This document shows, in pieces, positions 46,746 to 56,408 of a stretch of DNA of 64,000 bases; position 1 is the stretch's first letter, and each line of letters starts with the position of its first letter. This DNA comes from Sphingomonas faeni (GTDB taxonomy: Bacteria; Pseudomonadota; Alphaproteobacteria; Sphingomonadales; Sphingomonadaceae), in assembly GCF_023195535.1 (NCBI RefSeq), contig NZ_JALPNF010000001.1:434001-498000 (forward strand), read 5' to 3'. The notes beneath the pieces were generated by a model. The model was not told the DNA's origin and ran no database searches. It worked only from the letters and a program-made list of their open reading frames with translations. The translations under genes and the position numbers were made by a program.

Positions 46746-48413
46746 TCAGCTGTGGAGCGACCGGCGGAACGTCTCGGGCAGGAACACGAGGCCCACCAGC
46801 GCCGTCACCGCGCAGGCGACGATCGGGTACCAGAGCCCGTAGTAGATATCCCCGGTCGCCGCGACCATCGCGAACGCCGCGGTGGGCAGGAACCCGCCGA
46901 ACCAGCCATTGCCGATATGATAGGGCAGCGACATAGACGTGTAGCGGATCTTGGTCGGGAACAGCTCGACTAGCAGCGCCGCGATCGGGCCGTAGACCAT
47001 CGTCACGTACAGCACCAGGATGACGAGGATCGCAACGACCAGCGGCTTGTTGATCTGCGCCGGGTCCGCCTTTTCAGGGTAGCCGACCGCGGTAAGAGCG
47101 GTCTTCACTTCGGTACCGAACGTCTTGATCGCCGCCGCCTTTTCGGGCCCCGAAACCACCGCCGGGTTGACGACTGGAATGGTCGCGCCGCCGATGTTGA
47201 TCTGTGCGACGGTGCCGCCGGGTGCGATCACGTTGGTGTACGAGATGCCCGCCTTTGCGAGGTACGACTTGGCGATGTCGCACGAGCTGCTGTCGAACTT
47301 GTTCTTGCCGACCGGATCGAACTGCACCGAACACTCATCGGGGTTAGCCACCACGGTCACCGGCGAATTGGCCTGTGCCGCATAGAGCGCCGGATTGGCC
47401 GCCTTAGACAGCGCATGGAACAATGGCATGTAGGTCAGCGCGGCGAGCGCGCAGCCGGTCAGGATGATCCACTTCCGCCCGATCTTGTCCGACAGCCAGC
47501 CGAAGAAGATGAACGCGGGCGTGGCGATCAACAGTGCGATCGCGATCAGGATATTGGTGGTCGGCCCGTCGACGCGGAGATTCTTCTCGAGGAAGAACAG
47601 CGCGTAGAACTGGCTGGTGTAGAACACGACGCCCTGGCCGACGACCGCACCGAACAGCGCGATCAGCACGACCTTGAGGTTGCTCCATTGCCCGAACGCC
47701 TCGGTCAGCGGCGCCTTCGAGGTCTTGCCCTCGTCCTTCATCTTCTGGAACACCGGGCTCTCTTCGAGCTGCATGCGGATCCACAAGGACACCGCCAGCA
47801 ACGCGATCGAGACGATGAACGGAATCCGCCAGCCCCAGGCGGCAAACGCCTCTTCGCCCACCAGAGTGCGGACGCCGATCACGATCAGCAGCGCCGCGAA
47901 CAGGCCGAGCGAGGCGGTCGTCTGGATGAAGCTGGTGAACAGCCCGCGCTTCTTGTCGGGCGCATGCTCGGCGACATAGGTCGCGGCACCGCCGTACTCG
48001 CCGCCGAGCGCGAGGCCCTGCAACAGGCGCAGCACGACGAGCGCGATCGGTGCGGCGACGCCGACCGAGGCGTAGCTGGGGAGCAGGCCGACCAGGAACG
48101 TCGAAAGCCCCATGATCGCCATCGTCACGAGGAAGGTGTTCTTGCGCCCGACGACATCGCCGATCCGCCCGAACACCAGCGCACCGAACGGCCGCACCGC
48201 GAACCCGGCAGCGAAGGCCGCCAGCGCGAAGATGAACCCGGTCGTCTCGTTGACGCCCGAGAAGAACTGCGCGGTGATGATCGTCGCGAGCAGGCCGTAG
48301 AGATAGAAATCATACCATTCGAACACCGCACCCAATGAGGATGCGATGATGATCAACGGCTGGCTCTGCTTCACGTGACCAAGGGGCGATGCGTCCCCGG
48401 TTGTCGTTGCCAT
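46746..48413 (-). CDS. MHS-family MFS transporter with inserted extracytoplasmic domain
   Basis: A 555-residue permease with the metabolite:H+ symporter signatures: IIIASSLGAVFEWYDFYLYG in TM1, RPFGALVFGRIGDVVGRKNTF in the loop 2-3 and GLALGGEYGGAATYVAEHAP. Normal MHS members have about 430-460 residues. Here about 110 residues are inserted after TM8 (about 345-455), between LFHALSKAANPALYAAQ and INKPLVVAILVILVLYV. The insertion contains two cysteines (NPDECS and SSSCDIAK) and could form a disulphide outside the membrane. The substrate is probably an organic acid or zwitterion; the neighbouring acs suggests a carboxylate, but this is inference. Confidence 0.9.
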   Translation of the reverse strand: MATTTGDASPLGHVKQSQPLIIIASSLGAVFEWYDFYLYGLLATIITAQFFSGVNETTGFIFALAAFAAGFAVRPFGALVFGRIGDVVGRKNTFLVTMAIMGLSTFLVGLLPSYASVGVAAPIALVVLRLLQGLALGGEYGGAATYVAEHAPDKKRGLFTSFIQTTASLGLFAALLIVIGVRTLVGEEAFAAWGWRIPFIVSIALLAVSLWIRMQLEESPVFQKMKDEGKTSKAPLTEAFGQWSNLKVVLIALFGAVVGQGVVFYTSQFYALFFLEKNLRVDGPTTNILIAIALLIATPAFIFFGWLSDKIGRKWIILTGCALAALTYMPLFHALSKAANPALYAAQANSPVTVVANPDECSVQFDPVGKNKFDSSSCDIAKSYLAKAGISYTNVIAPGGTVAQINIGGATIPVVNPAVVSGPEKAAAIKTFGTEVKTALTAVGYPEKADPAQINKPLVVAILVILVLYVTMVYGPIAALLVELFPTKIRYTSMSLPYHIGNGWFGGFLPTAAFAMVAATGDIYYGLWYPIVACAVTALVGLVFLPETFRRSLHS

Positions 48414-48461
48414 GGCGGTATCCTCTTAGGTGGAGCGTCGGGATTGTGGAGGGTCGGGCAA

Positions 48462-49919
48462 TCAGAACCCGTATTTGAAGGCGAATTCCAAGCGGTCGAG
48501 CGCGCCGGTGTCACCCGAGACCAGTTCGCGGACGGCGTGGCGATATTCCACGCCGATGTCGAAGCCCTTGCCCGGCGACCAGAACAGGTTGCCTGCGCCG
48601 CCATAGGACTTGGCATTGGCCAGTCCCGTGACGATCACGCCGGCCGGATAATCGGCCGATTGATAGCTGCCCATGAGGGTCGAGTGGATCGCATCGGTCC
48701 AGCCGATACGGAACGCCGCAAAGGCCGCGAAATTGTCGATCCGCTCAAGCCGGGTCGCGGTGCCGCCGTAGATCGCGTCGGGGACGTATCCCAATCCCAG
48801 GTAGCGGCCGATGCCTTGCCCGTAGGTCGCCATGAAGCGCAGGTCGTGACGCTTGCCGATCGGAATCTTGCCGGACCCGGAAACGCCCCAGCCGAAGGCG
48901 GTATCGCCACTGCCCAGCGTATCGGTGCGCAGTTCGCGCGCGATGCCGGCCAGCGCGAAATCGCCGAATGTCGGCTTCCAGTTCACGCGTGCCACCACGT
49001 CGGGCAGGCGATCGTCATCCGTGTCGACCAGCGCCGCGTTGGCCGGCAGCGCGGTTTCCGTTTCGGGGTTCTCGGCCGCGATCTGCAACGTCAGCCCGGG
49101 TCGCAAGGGGATGGAATAACGGACCAGCGCCTGGCGATTGAACACCGTGCCATCGAGCGGACCGACGAAATCGGTCGTCTCGGGCAGCACCGCGATGTTC
49201 TGGAAGGTCGACCATTCCTGCCCGACCAGCAAATTGCCATATTCGATGAAGCCACGGCGGAAGGTGGGCGTGTAGGGATTGGTCGCGCGCTGCGCCCCGA
49301 CCGGCGCCGTCGCGAGCGCGAAATCGAACTCCACCAGCGTCTTGATTTCAGTGCCGTTCATCGGGGTCGCCGTGCTGAACTGCAGGCGGGTCTGGCGCGC
49401 GGAAAGCAGCAGATCCTGGCTGGAGAACCCGCCGCCGACCGGTATCTGCTGCGGCAGGAAGAACTCCTTGCCCAGCCCGCCGACCGCGACCTCGCCATCG
49501 CTGTAGCGGCTGGCAATGAGGTTGAGGCGAACGAAGCCGCCCAGCTTGACCGTGGTGTTCCCGACGCGAAAACCGTCGGTCGGTGCCGACTTCGTCGCGA
49601 CAGGCCTGGCCTCGGCCACATTGGTCGCGCCGGGCGATCGGCCTAGCGACGCGGGTGCCGCGCTCATCGAAGACGCGGTCATGGGAGGCGCGCTCGTCGG
49701 AGCCGCGTTCGTTGAGGTCAAGGCGATCGGCGCCGCAGACGTCGCGCGTGCCGCGTTCAACTCGCCGCGCAGATCCTGTACCGCCGCTTCGAGCATCTTC
49801 AGCCGTGTCTCGAGCTCGATCTCGCGTGCCGTCTGCGCCTGCGCCATACCCGGTACCAGCGCAGTTCCGCTAAGCAACGCGGTCAAGGCCAGCCTCGTCT
49901 TGAATGCCATCGGTGTCAT
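48462..49919 (-). CDS. DcaP-like outer-membrane porin
   Basis: A 485-residue protein. The signal peptide ([19 protein letters not shown]) is followed by a short coiled coil ([25 protein letters not shown]), an Ala/Ser/Thr/Pro linker, and a beta-barrel beginning [16 protein letters not shown] and ending [12 protein letters not shown] with terminal Phe. The coiled coil plus barrel is the layout of DcaP-type porins, which carry dicarboxylates and other anions. It is upstream of the MFS gene on the same strand with a 48-base gap, so porin and permease are a likely uptake pair. It is divergent from acs. GGAG lies upstream of the chosen start. Confidence 0.87.
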   Translation of the reverse strand: MTPMAFKTRLALTALLSGTALVPGMAQAQTAREIELETRLKMLEAAVQDLRGELNAARATSAAPIALTSTNAAPTSAPPMTASSMSAAPASLGRSPGATNVAEARPVATKSAPTDGFRVGNTTVKLGGFVRLNLIASRYSDGEVAVGGLGKEFFLPQQIPVGGGFSSQDLLLSARQTRLQFSTATPMNGTEIKTLVEFDFALATAPVGAQRATNPYTPTFRRGFIEYGNLLVGQEWSTFQNIAVLPETTDFVGPLDGTVFNRQALVRYSIPLRPGLTLQIAAENPETETALPANAALVDTDDDRLPDVVARVNWKPTFGDFALAGIARELRTDTLGSGDTAFGWGVSGSGKIPIGKRHDLRFMATYGQGIGRYLGLGYVPDAIYGGTATRLERIDNFAAFAAFRIGWTDAIHSTLMGSYQSADYPAGVIVTGLANAKSYGGAGNLFWSPGKGFDIGVEYRHAVRELVSGDTGALDRLEFAFKYGF

Positions 49920-50064
49920 CCCCGTCTCCGCGCTCTTCCACTGGTCTTACGCGTGGAATGAGCGTCGTGATCATGGCGCATTGCGAACGCTGGGCCATCC
50001 CTTACTTTGGTGCGGGATGATCGCCCGAACGCGACCGCGTACAGCGCGGCAAAAGGAGAGCCAG

Positions 50065-52020
50065 ATGACCGAGGCCAGCTATCCCGTCCCCGCAGAATGG
50101 GCGAACGACGCCCTGATCGATGCCGCCGCCTATGACCGGATGTATGCCGAGGCCGCGACCGATCCCGACGCGTTCTGGGCGAAGGAGGCCAAGCGCCTCG
50201 ACTGGATCGTCGCACCGACCAAGATCAAGGATACATCGTTCGACGAGAGCGACTTCCACATCCGCTGGTTCGAGGACGGACAGCTGAACGTCGCCGCCAA
50301 CTGCGTCGATCGCCACGCCGAAGCGCGCCCCGATGCGACCGCGATCCTGTGGGAAGGCGACAACCCCGATGAATCCCGCAAGATCAGCTATGCCGAACTG
50401 CGCGACGAAGTGTCGAAGCTCGCCAACTGCCTGAAGGCGCGCGGCGTCGAGAAGGGCGACCGCGTCACCATCTACCTGCCGATGATTCCCGAGGCGGCGT
50501 TCGCGATGCTCGCCTGCGCGCGGATCGGCGCGATCCATTCGGTGGTGTTCGGCGGCTTCTCGCCCGAGAGCCTGTGCAACCGCATCCACGACTGCGACAG
50601 CCGCATCGTCATCACCGCCGACGAGGGGCTTCGCGGTGGCAAGACCGTGCCGCTCAAGGCCAATGTCGACGCCGCGCTCGACCACGGCGATCTCGCGGTC
50701 GAGGCGGTTATCGTCGTCCGTCGCACCGGCGGACAAGTCACGATGACCGAGGGTCGCGACTATTGGTATCACGACTGTGTCGCCGACCAGTCGACCGACT
50801 GCGCCCCCGAACCAATGAACGCGGAGGACCCGCTGTTCATCCTCTACACCAGTGGCTCGACCGGCCAACCCAAGGGCGTGCTCCACACCAGCGGCGGCTA
50901 TCTGGTATGGGCGTCGATGACGCATGAATATGTGTTTAATTACCGGCCAGGCGAGATCTTCTGGTGTGCGGCCGATGTCGGCTGGGTCACGGGGCACACC
51001 TATTCGCTGTACGGTGCGCTCGCGAATGGGGCGACGACGGTGATGTTCGAGGGCGTGCCGAACTATCCCGATCACAGCCGGTTCTGGCAGATCGTCGACA
51101 AATACCAGGTAAACATCCTCTACACCGCGCCGACCGCGCTCCGGTCGCTGATGCGCGAGGGCGACGACTGGGTGACGCGCACCAGCCGCAAGTCGCTCCG
51201 CCTGCTCGGCTCGGTCGGCGAACCGATCAATCCCGAGGCGTGGAACTGGTATCATAACGTCGTCGGCGACGGCCGCTGCCCGATCGTCGACACCTGGTGG
51301 CAGACCGAAACCGGCGGGCACATGATCAGCCCCCTGCCCGGCGCCACCGCGCTCAAGCCGGGCAGCGCGACCAAGCCGCTGTTCGGCGTGATGCCCGAAC
51401 TGGTTGACGCGGAGGGCAAAATCCTCGACGGCGCGGTCGAGGGCAATCTCGTCATCGCCGACAGCTGGCCGGGCCAGATGCGGACCGTGTGGAACGATCA
51501 CGATCGCTTTTTCCAGACGTATTTCTCGACCTATCCCGGCAAGTATTTCACCGGCGACGGCTGCCGCCGCGACGACGACGGCTATTACTGGATTACAGGC
51601 CGCGTCGACGACGTCATCAACGTGAGCGGCCACCGCATGGGCACCGCCGAAGTCGAAAGCGCGCTGGTCGCGCATTCGAAGGTCGCCGAGGCGGCAGTCG
51701 TCGGCATGCCGCACGATGTGAAGGGCCAGGGCATCTACGCCTATGTCACCTTGAACGCGAACGCCGACCCGAGCGAGGAATTGCGCAAGGAACTCGTCCA
51801 GTGGGTCCGCCGCGAGATCGGGCCGATCGCGACCCCCGACGTCCTCCAGTTCGCGCCCGCGCTTCCGAAGACGCGCTCGGGCAAGATCATGCGTCGAATT
51901 TTGCGCAAGATCGCCGAGAACCAGCTCGACCAGCTCGGCGACACCTCAACGCTCGCCGATCCCGCCGTGGTAGACGCCTTGATCGCAGGACGCGAGGAGG
52001 CCACTTCAGTCCCGGCATGA
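50065..52020 (+). CDS. acs: acetyl-CoA synthetase
   Basis: 651 residues, the normal length for Acs. The start ATG 50065 follows AAGGAGAG; the open frame continues upstream but overlaps the divergent porin gene. The adenylation motif [11 protein letters not shown] begins at Tyr261. [44 protein letters not shown] and the C-terminal [14 protein letters not shown] are complete. Lys607 in that last motif is the residue controlled by reversible acetylation in other Acs proteins. It makes acetyl-CoA from acetate, ATP and CoA in the cytosol. It overlaps the response regulator gene by four bases. Confidence 0.97.
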   Translation: MTEASYPVPAEWANDALIDAAAYDRMYAEAATDPDAFWAKEAKRLDWIVAPTKIKDTSFDESDFHIRWFEDGQLNVAANCVDRHAEARPDATAILWEGDNPDESRKISYAELRDEVSKLANCLKARGVEKGDRVTIYLPMIPEAAFAMLACARIGAIHSVVFGGFSPESLCNRIHDCDSRIVITADEGLRGGKTVPLKANVDAALDHGDLAVEAVIVVRRTGGQVTMTEGRDYWYHDCVADQSTDCAPEPMNAEDPLFILYTSGSTGQPKGVLHTSGGYLVWASMTHEYVFNYRPGEIFWCAADVGWVTGHTYSLYGALANGATTVMFEGVPNYPDHSRFWQIVDKYQVNILYTAPTALRSLMREGDDWVTRTSRKSLRLLGSVGEPINPEAWNWYHNVVGDGRCPIVDTWWQTETGGHMISPLPGATALKPGSATKPLFGVMPELVDAEGKILDGAVEGNLVIADSWPGQMRTVWNDHDRFFQTYFSTYPGKYFTGDGCRRDDDGYYWITGRVDDVINVSGHRMGTAEVESALVAHSKVAEAAVVGMPHDVKGQGIYAYVTLNANADPSEELRKELVQWVRREIGPIATPDVLQFAPALPKTRSGKIMRRILRKIAENQLDQLGDTSTLADPAVVDALIAGREEATSVPA

Positions 52021-52640
52021 CGCGCACGATCCTTATCGCCGACGACCACCCGCTGTTCCGCCAGGCGCTGAAGCTGGCGGTCAGCCGCGCCGCGCCCGAT
52101 GCGGTGGTGATCGAGGCTGGGCAGCTCTGCGAGGCGGTCGACGCGGTGCGCGTTGCCGAGCGGCTCGACCTAATCCTGCTCGACCTGCGCATGCCGGGAT
52201 CGGAAGGATTCGCCGGGGTAGCGCTGCTCCACGCCGAGCGTCCCGACACGCCGATCATGGTGATTTCCTCGGCCGACGAAGCCGAAGCCGCCCCGCGCGC
52301 GCGCGCCTATGGCGCGATCGGCTTCGTCTCGAAAACCGCCGACCTCGCCACGCTCGAAAACTCGGTGGCGCGAGCCCTCGCTGGCGAACGCGACGCGCCA
52401 ACCGAAGGCGCCCCCGTCGACGAGATGTCCACCCGCGTCGCCAGCCTCACCCCGACCGAGCTGAAAGTCCTGCTCGGTGTCCTGGCCGGTCGCCTCAACA
52501 AGCAAGTCGCGTTCGACCTCGGCATCTCGGAGGGCACGGTAAAGGGGCATATGACTGCGATCCTCCGGAAACTTGGGGTGCAGAACCGCACCCAAGCGGT
52601 GCTTGCGGCACGGGCGATGGACATCCACTTCGCCGATTAG
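52017..52640 (+). CDS. crbR: LuxR/NarL-type response regulator (CrbR-like)
   Basis: 207 residues; ATG 52017 overlaps the acs stop (ATGA), with GAGGAGG upstream inside acs. The receiver domain (1-120) has ADDHPLF, Asp56 in [10 protein letters not shown], and Lys in FVSKTA. The LuxR-type helix-turn-helix follows ([43 protein letters not shown]). The overlap with acs and the convergent transporter-kinase gene match CrbR (ErdR), which activates acs in vibrios and pseudomonads. The symbol is assigned from this context. Confidence 0.9.
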   Translation: MTRTILIADDHPLFRQALKLAVSRAAPDAVVIEAGQLCEAVDAVRVAERLDLILLDLRMPGSEGFAGVALLHAERPDTPIMVISSADEAEAAPRARAYGAIGFVSKTADLATLENSVARALAGERDAPTEGAPVDEMSTRVASLTPTELKVLLGVLAGRLNKQVAFDLGISEGTVKGHMTAILRKLGVQNRTQAVLAARAMDIHFAD

Positions 52641-52656
52641 CCGCGCCATCTGCCGC

Positions 52657-52740
52657 CCCGTCATCCTGACGAATGTCAGGGCCCAGAGCCACAATCGGTG
52701 CCGCCGGTACCCTGGATCCTGACTTTCGTCAGGATGACGG
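52657..52740. repeat. palindromic intergenic repeat, family B, copy 2
   Basis: Arms CCCGTCATCCTGACGAATGT... (52657 on) and ...CTTTCGTCAGGATGACGGG (to 52740) form an imperfect long hairpin related to the repeat at 37326-37406. It lies between convergent crbR and crbS genes, next to the small family A hairpin. Confidence 0.82.
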
Positions 52741-52758
52741 GCTGTGCCCGTGGCTCAA

Positions 52759-52780
52759 TCCTCCCCCGCAAGGGGGAGGA
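52759..52780. repeat. minimal family A hairpin
   Basis: TCCTCCCCCGCAAGGGGGAG plus GA is the stem-loop that forms each arm of the family A repeats. It stands alone here, 11 bases after the stop of the minus-strand sensor kinase gene, and may act as a 3'-end hairpin. Confidence 0.75.
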
Positions 52781-52790
52781 TTAAGGAAGT

Positions 52791-55700
52791 TCAACTGCCC
52801 CGCGCTGCCGCGGCCGAGGCCTCCTCGATGAACCGCCACAGATCCGCCGGCACGACCGGCTTCGTCAGCACGACAAGCCCCACACATCGCACATCCTCAA
52901 CGACCGCACGGTCCGCGGTCACCAGCGCGATCGCTGGCGCCGGCGTCATTGCCCGCAACCGCGCTACCACGTCGAGCCCGTCCTCCACCTCGTCCAAGTG
53001 GAAGTCGACCAGCGCCACATCCGGCTCCTCGTCCGTTGCCAGTTCCATCGCCTCGGCGATCGTCGCGGCCAGCAGCGGCACGCAGCGCCGCGCACGCAAC
53101 GCCGCATCGAGTGCTGCCAAAATCGTTGCATCATTGTCGAGGCACAGCACCCGCAGCCCCGGCACCAGCGCGCGCGCCGCCGAGGGCGTCGGCAGCGGCA
53201 CGTCCAACCCGGCGGGCGCGAGCGGCACGCGCACCGCAAACGTCGTCCCCCGCCCCGGCTCCGACCGCAATTCCACCGCCGCCCCGAGCAGACGCGCGAT
53301 CCGCCGGACGATCGCCAGCCCAAGCCCAACGCCGCCGCCTGCGCTCCCCTTGCTTTCCAGCCGCTCGAACTCCTCGAAGATCCGTTCGCGGTCGGCAGCC
53401 GCGATCCCAGGCCCGTTGTCCCGCACCTCGATTAGCACCTCGTCGCCGCGCCGCCGTGCCCCGATCCAGATCCGCCCATCCGCCGAATAGCGCACCGCGT
53501 TCGACAGGAAATTCTGCAAGATCGACCGTAGCAACGACCGATCCGTCGCCACGCTGAACGCCCCCGGATGCGCCGCCAGCACCAGCCCCCGCTCGCCGGC
53601 CAACGGCGCGAACTGCGCCGCCAGCTCCTCGATCAGCGCCCCCAGCGCGAACCGCTCGACCTTCGGCACCACGCCCCCCGCATCGAGCCGCGACACGTCG
53701 AGCAGCGCGCGCAGCAACGTGTCCGCCGACCCGATCGCACCATCGATCGCGCGCACCAGTTCGCCCTGATGCGGCGCCTTCCCCTCGTCGAGCGCCGCGC
53801 AGAACAGCCGCGCCGCATGCAACGGTTGCAACAGATCATGGCTTGCCGCGGCCAGGAATCGCGTCTTGTCGCGAGTCGCGGTCTCCGCCACCGCGCGCGC
53901 CTCGTCCAGCATATGGTTCGACCGCGCGAGATCTTGCGTCCGCGCGACGACGCGCGCCTCTAGATCGGCCTGCGCCTCCTTCTCCGCCGTGATGTCGGTG
54001 AAACTCTGCACGTACCCGCCGCCCGGCATCGGCCGCCCGACCATCTTGATCCACCGCCCCGACGGCCGCTGCCGCTCGAAACTGTGCGGCGTCCCGCGCG
54101 CGAGATGCGCCACCCGCCGACCGACATGCGCCGCGATATCGCCGACCCCCTCGCGCTCGGCATTGTAGCGGATCAGGTCGGCGATCGAACGACCGACCAC
54201 GACATACCCCTCGGGATAGTCGAACATCTCGACATAGCGCGGATTCCACGCGACCAGCCGCAGGTCCGCATCGATCACGCTGACCCCCGGATCGATCGTC
54301 TCCAGCGTCGCCGACAGCAACGTCCGCGAGAACCGCAGCGAGCGCCCGCGCTGGTCGAGCAGGCGAACCACGTCGCTGACGTCGATTGCGGATCCAGCAA
54401 TGCTCGACGCGACGATCTTCCGCGCCGATGGGGCACCGATCACGCCCGCAATCAGTCGCTCGGCGGTACGCGCCGCCGGGCCATCGATCGGCGCACGCAG
54501 GTCGGGCGACGCCACGCCGATCGCCTCCGCCTCGCCGTCGCCGACGAACCGCGCGACGAGCATCCGCAATTCGCCGAGCGTCGTGACGTGGTCGAGCGCG
54601 GCGTTGCCGCGGTGCCGCTCGCGCGCGTGCAGCCCGGCCATCAGCGCGACGTTGACGCCGAGGCTCCACACCGTGCCGTTGACTAAAGGCGAGCCGATCC
54701 GCCAGCCAAGCAACGCATCGGGATCGAGCCAACCGCGCGTGACGTGCGCCAAGGCCGGGCCGACACCCTCGCCGATCGACGGCAGTAACAGGCAGTAGAT
54801 CCAGACGACCACACCCCCGATCAGTCCGGCCCGCGCCGCGCTATGATTGGCGAAGTTCCACCCGACCGTCGCGATCAGCGCAGGCGCGAACTGCGCGACG
54901 CCAGCGAACGCGATCAACCCGATCGACGCCAGCGGCAGGTCCGCACCCAGACTGCTCCCATACAGCAGCGCGACCGCGACGATCGCCGCAATGATGACCC
55001 GCCGCACCCGCAGCATCCGTCGGCCAAGCTCGCCTTCGCCCGCTTCGCCATGCCGCCGGAGCAGCAGAGGCGCGAGCAGATCGTTGGTCGCCATAGTCGA
55101 CAGGGCGATCGTCTCGACCACCACCATCGCGGTCGCGGCCGAGAACCCGCCGATGAACGCGATCAGCGCGACGAGGTTCTCGCCCTGCTGCAACGGCACC
55201 GCGAGCACGTACAGATCGGGCTCGGCATCGCTCGGCAGCAGCGTCATCCCTGCCAACGCCAGCGGCAGGACGAACAGCGAGATCACCACCATGTACGCGA
55301 TGAACGGCCAGCGCGCCCGCGCCACCGCATCGGGGCCGCGCGCCTCGATCACCCCGACATAGAATTGCCGCGGCAAGCACAGGATCGCCAGCGCCGACAA
55401 CACGGTGCGCACCCAGAAGTCGGAGGTCAGCGCGCCCCAGGTGAAGCCCGACTCGAGCCGCGACAGCGGTGCCGCCAGCGTCTCTGCCGGGACGTCGGCG
55501 AGCAGCGCCACGGTCACCACCCCGAGCACCACGAAGCACAGCAGCTTGATCAACGACTCCGCCGCGATCGCCGCGATCACCCCGGGGTTGCGCCCCGCCA
55601 CCTCATACCGTCGCGCCCCGAACAGGATCGCGAACACGGCGAGCAGCAGCGCAACCAGCACGCCGACCTCCGCCGAACTGCCGACACCAGCGATCGCGCC

Positions 55701-56105
55701 GAAGCTCAGCGTCACCGACCGCAACTGGAGCGCGATATACGGCACCGACGCGAGCAACGCCGTCCCTGCAACGATCGCCGCCGTCCCTCGACTGCGCCCA
55801 TAGCGCGCGGAGATGAAGTCGGAGATCGAACTCGATCCCTCCTCCCGAGCGAGCCTCACGAGCCGCGCCAGAAACTTCGGCGCGAGCAGGAACACCAGCG
55901 CCGGCCCGAGATAGATGGCCAGGTAATCCCACCCCCGCGTCGCCGCCGTGCCGACCCCACCGAAGAACGTCCAGCTGCTGCAATACACCGCGAGCGACAG
56001 AGGGTAGGCGATCCGGCCCAGTCTCTGTGACAGGCCCTGCCGGTCCACGACCCAGGCGATCCCGAAGAGCAGGACGCCATAGCCGAGAATGGCGAGGATG
56101 ATCAT
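52791..56105 (-). CDS. crbS: SSS-transporter / PAS / hybrid histidine kinase (CrbS-like)
   Basis: About 1104 residues from ATG 56105 (MIILAILGYGVLLFG). Thirteen or so membrane helices form a sodium:solute symporter-like module (about 1-490; YPLSLAVYCSSWTFFGGVG, GFSAATAMVVVETIALS). Then comes a linker, a PAS domain (about 600-710, ETIDPGVSVIDADLRLVAWNPRYVEMF), a HisKA domain with His756 in AAASHDLLQPLHAARLF, a HATPase (ILQNFLSNAVRYS, EVRDNGPGI, GGVGLGLAIVRRI), and a C-terminal receiver with Asp1034 in VALVDFHLDE. This is the CrbS/MxtR architecture. It should sense acetate or flux through its SSS module and signal to CrbR. Confidence 0.93.
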   Translation of the reverse strand: MIILAILGYGVLLFGIAWVVDRQGLSQRLGRIAYPLSLAVYCSSWTFFGGVGTAATRGWDYLAIYLGPALVFLLAPKFLARLVRLAREEGSSSISDFISARYGRSRGTAAIVAGTALLASVPYIALQLRSVTLSFGAIAGVGSSAEVGVLVALLLAVFAILFGARRYEVAGRNPGVIAAIAAESLIKLLCFVVLGVVTVALLADVPAETLAAPLSRLESGFTWGALTSDFWVRTVLSALAILCLPRQFYVGVIEARGPDAVARARWPFIAYMVVISLFVLPLALAGMTLLPSDAEPDLYVLAVPLQQGENLVALIAFIGGFSAATAMVVVETIALSTMATNDLLAPLLLRRHGEAGEGELGRRMLRVRRVIIAAIVAVALLYGSSLGADLPLASIGLIAFAGVAQFAPALIATVGWNFANHSAARAGLIGGVVVWIYCLLLPSIGEGVGPALAHVTRGWLDPDALLGWRIGSPLVNGTVWSLGVNVALMAGLHARERHRGNAALDHVTTLGELRMLVARFVGDGEAEAIGVASPDLRAPIDGPAARTAERLIAGVIGAPSARKIVASSIAGSAIDVSDVVRLLDQRGRSLRFSRTLLSATLETIDPGVSVIDADLRLVAWNPRYVEMFDYPEGYVVVGRSIADLIRYNAEREGVGDIAAHVGRRVAHLARGTPHSFERQRPSGRWIKMVGRPMPGGGYVQSFTDITAEKEAQADLEARVVARTQDLARSNHMLDEARAVAETATRDKTRFLAAASHDLLQPLHAARLFCAALDEGKAPHQGELVRAIDGAIGSADTLLRALLDVSRLDAGGVVPKVERFALGALIEELAAQFAPLAGERGLVLAAHPGAFSVATDRSLLRSILQNFLSNAVRYSADGRIWIGARRRGDEVLIEVRDNGPGIAAADRERIFEEFERLESKGSAGGGVGLGLAIVRRIARLLGAAVELRSEPGRGTTFAVRVPLAPAGLDVPLPTPSAARALVPGLRVLCLDNDATILAALDAALRARRCVPLLAATIAEAMELATDEEPDVALVDFHLDEVEDGLDVVARLRAMTPAPAIALVTADRAVVEDVRCVGLVVLTKPVVPADLWRFIEEASAAAARGS

Positions 56106-56408
56106 GGGTCGAAAGATGAATAGGCTCCGGTCTGGCGCCAAAGCGCGGTGTCGCAGCCGGATATAGCGCCGTTCCGAACGAGCCGCGACAGTAACCCGGC
56201 TTGGCAGGCAATCGATCGGAGAATGCCGTGACGAAGTCTCCCGATGCTCGATCTGCGACCAGTGGGGCAACCCTACCCGCTGGCGGCAAGCCCTACGCGG
56301 GCTGATCGCAAAGCAGTCAGAGTAACGATTATCCCAATCATAAAAAACCGGAGGCGCATCGTCTGCACCCCCGATCTTTATTCATGCGTCTATGTCCTCG
56401 GCTGGCGA
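56106..56408. other. intergenic region between katE and crbS
   Basis: 303 bases between two minus-strand genes. It holds the katE terminator (56342-56372) and, nearer to 56105, the likely crbS promoter. No further gene or convincing palindrome is visible. Confidence 0.6.
56342..56372 (-). terminator. Rho-independent terminator of katE
   Basis: On minus, GGGGGTGC and GCGCCTCC form an eight-base stem with two G-U pairs and a seven-base loop, followed by GG and six T (A-run 56342-56347 on plus). It lies 36 bases after the katE stop. Confidence 0.72.
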
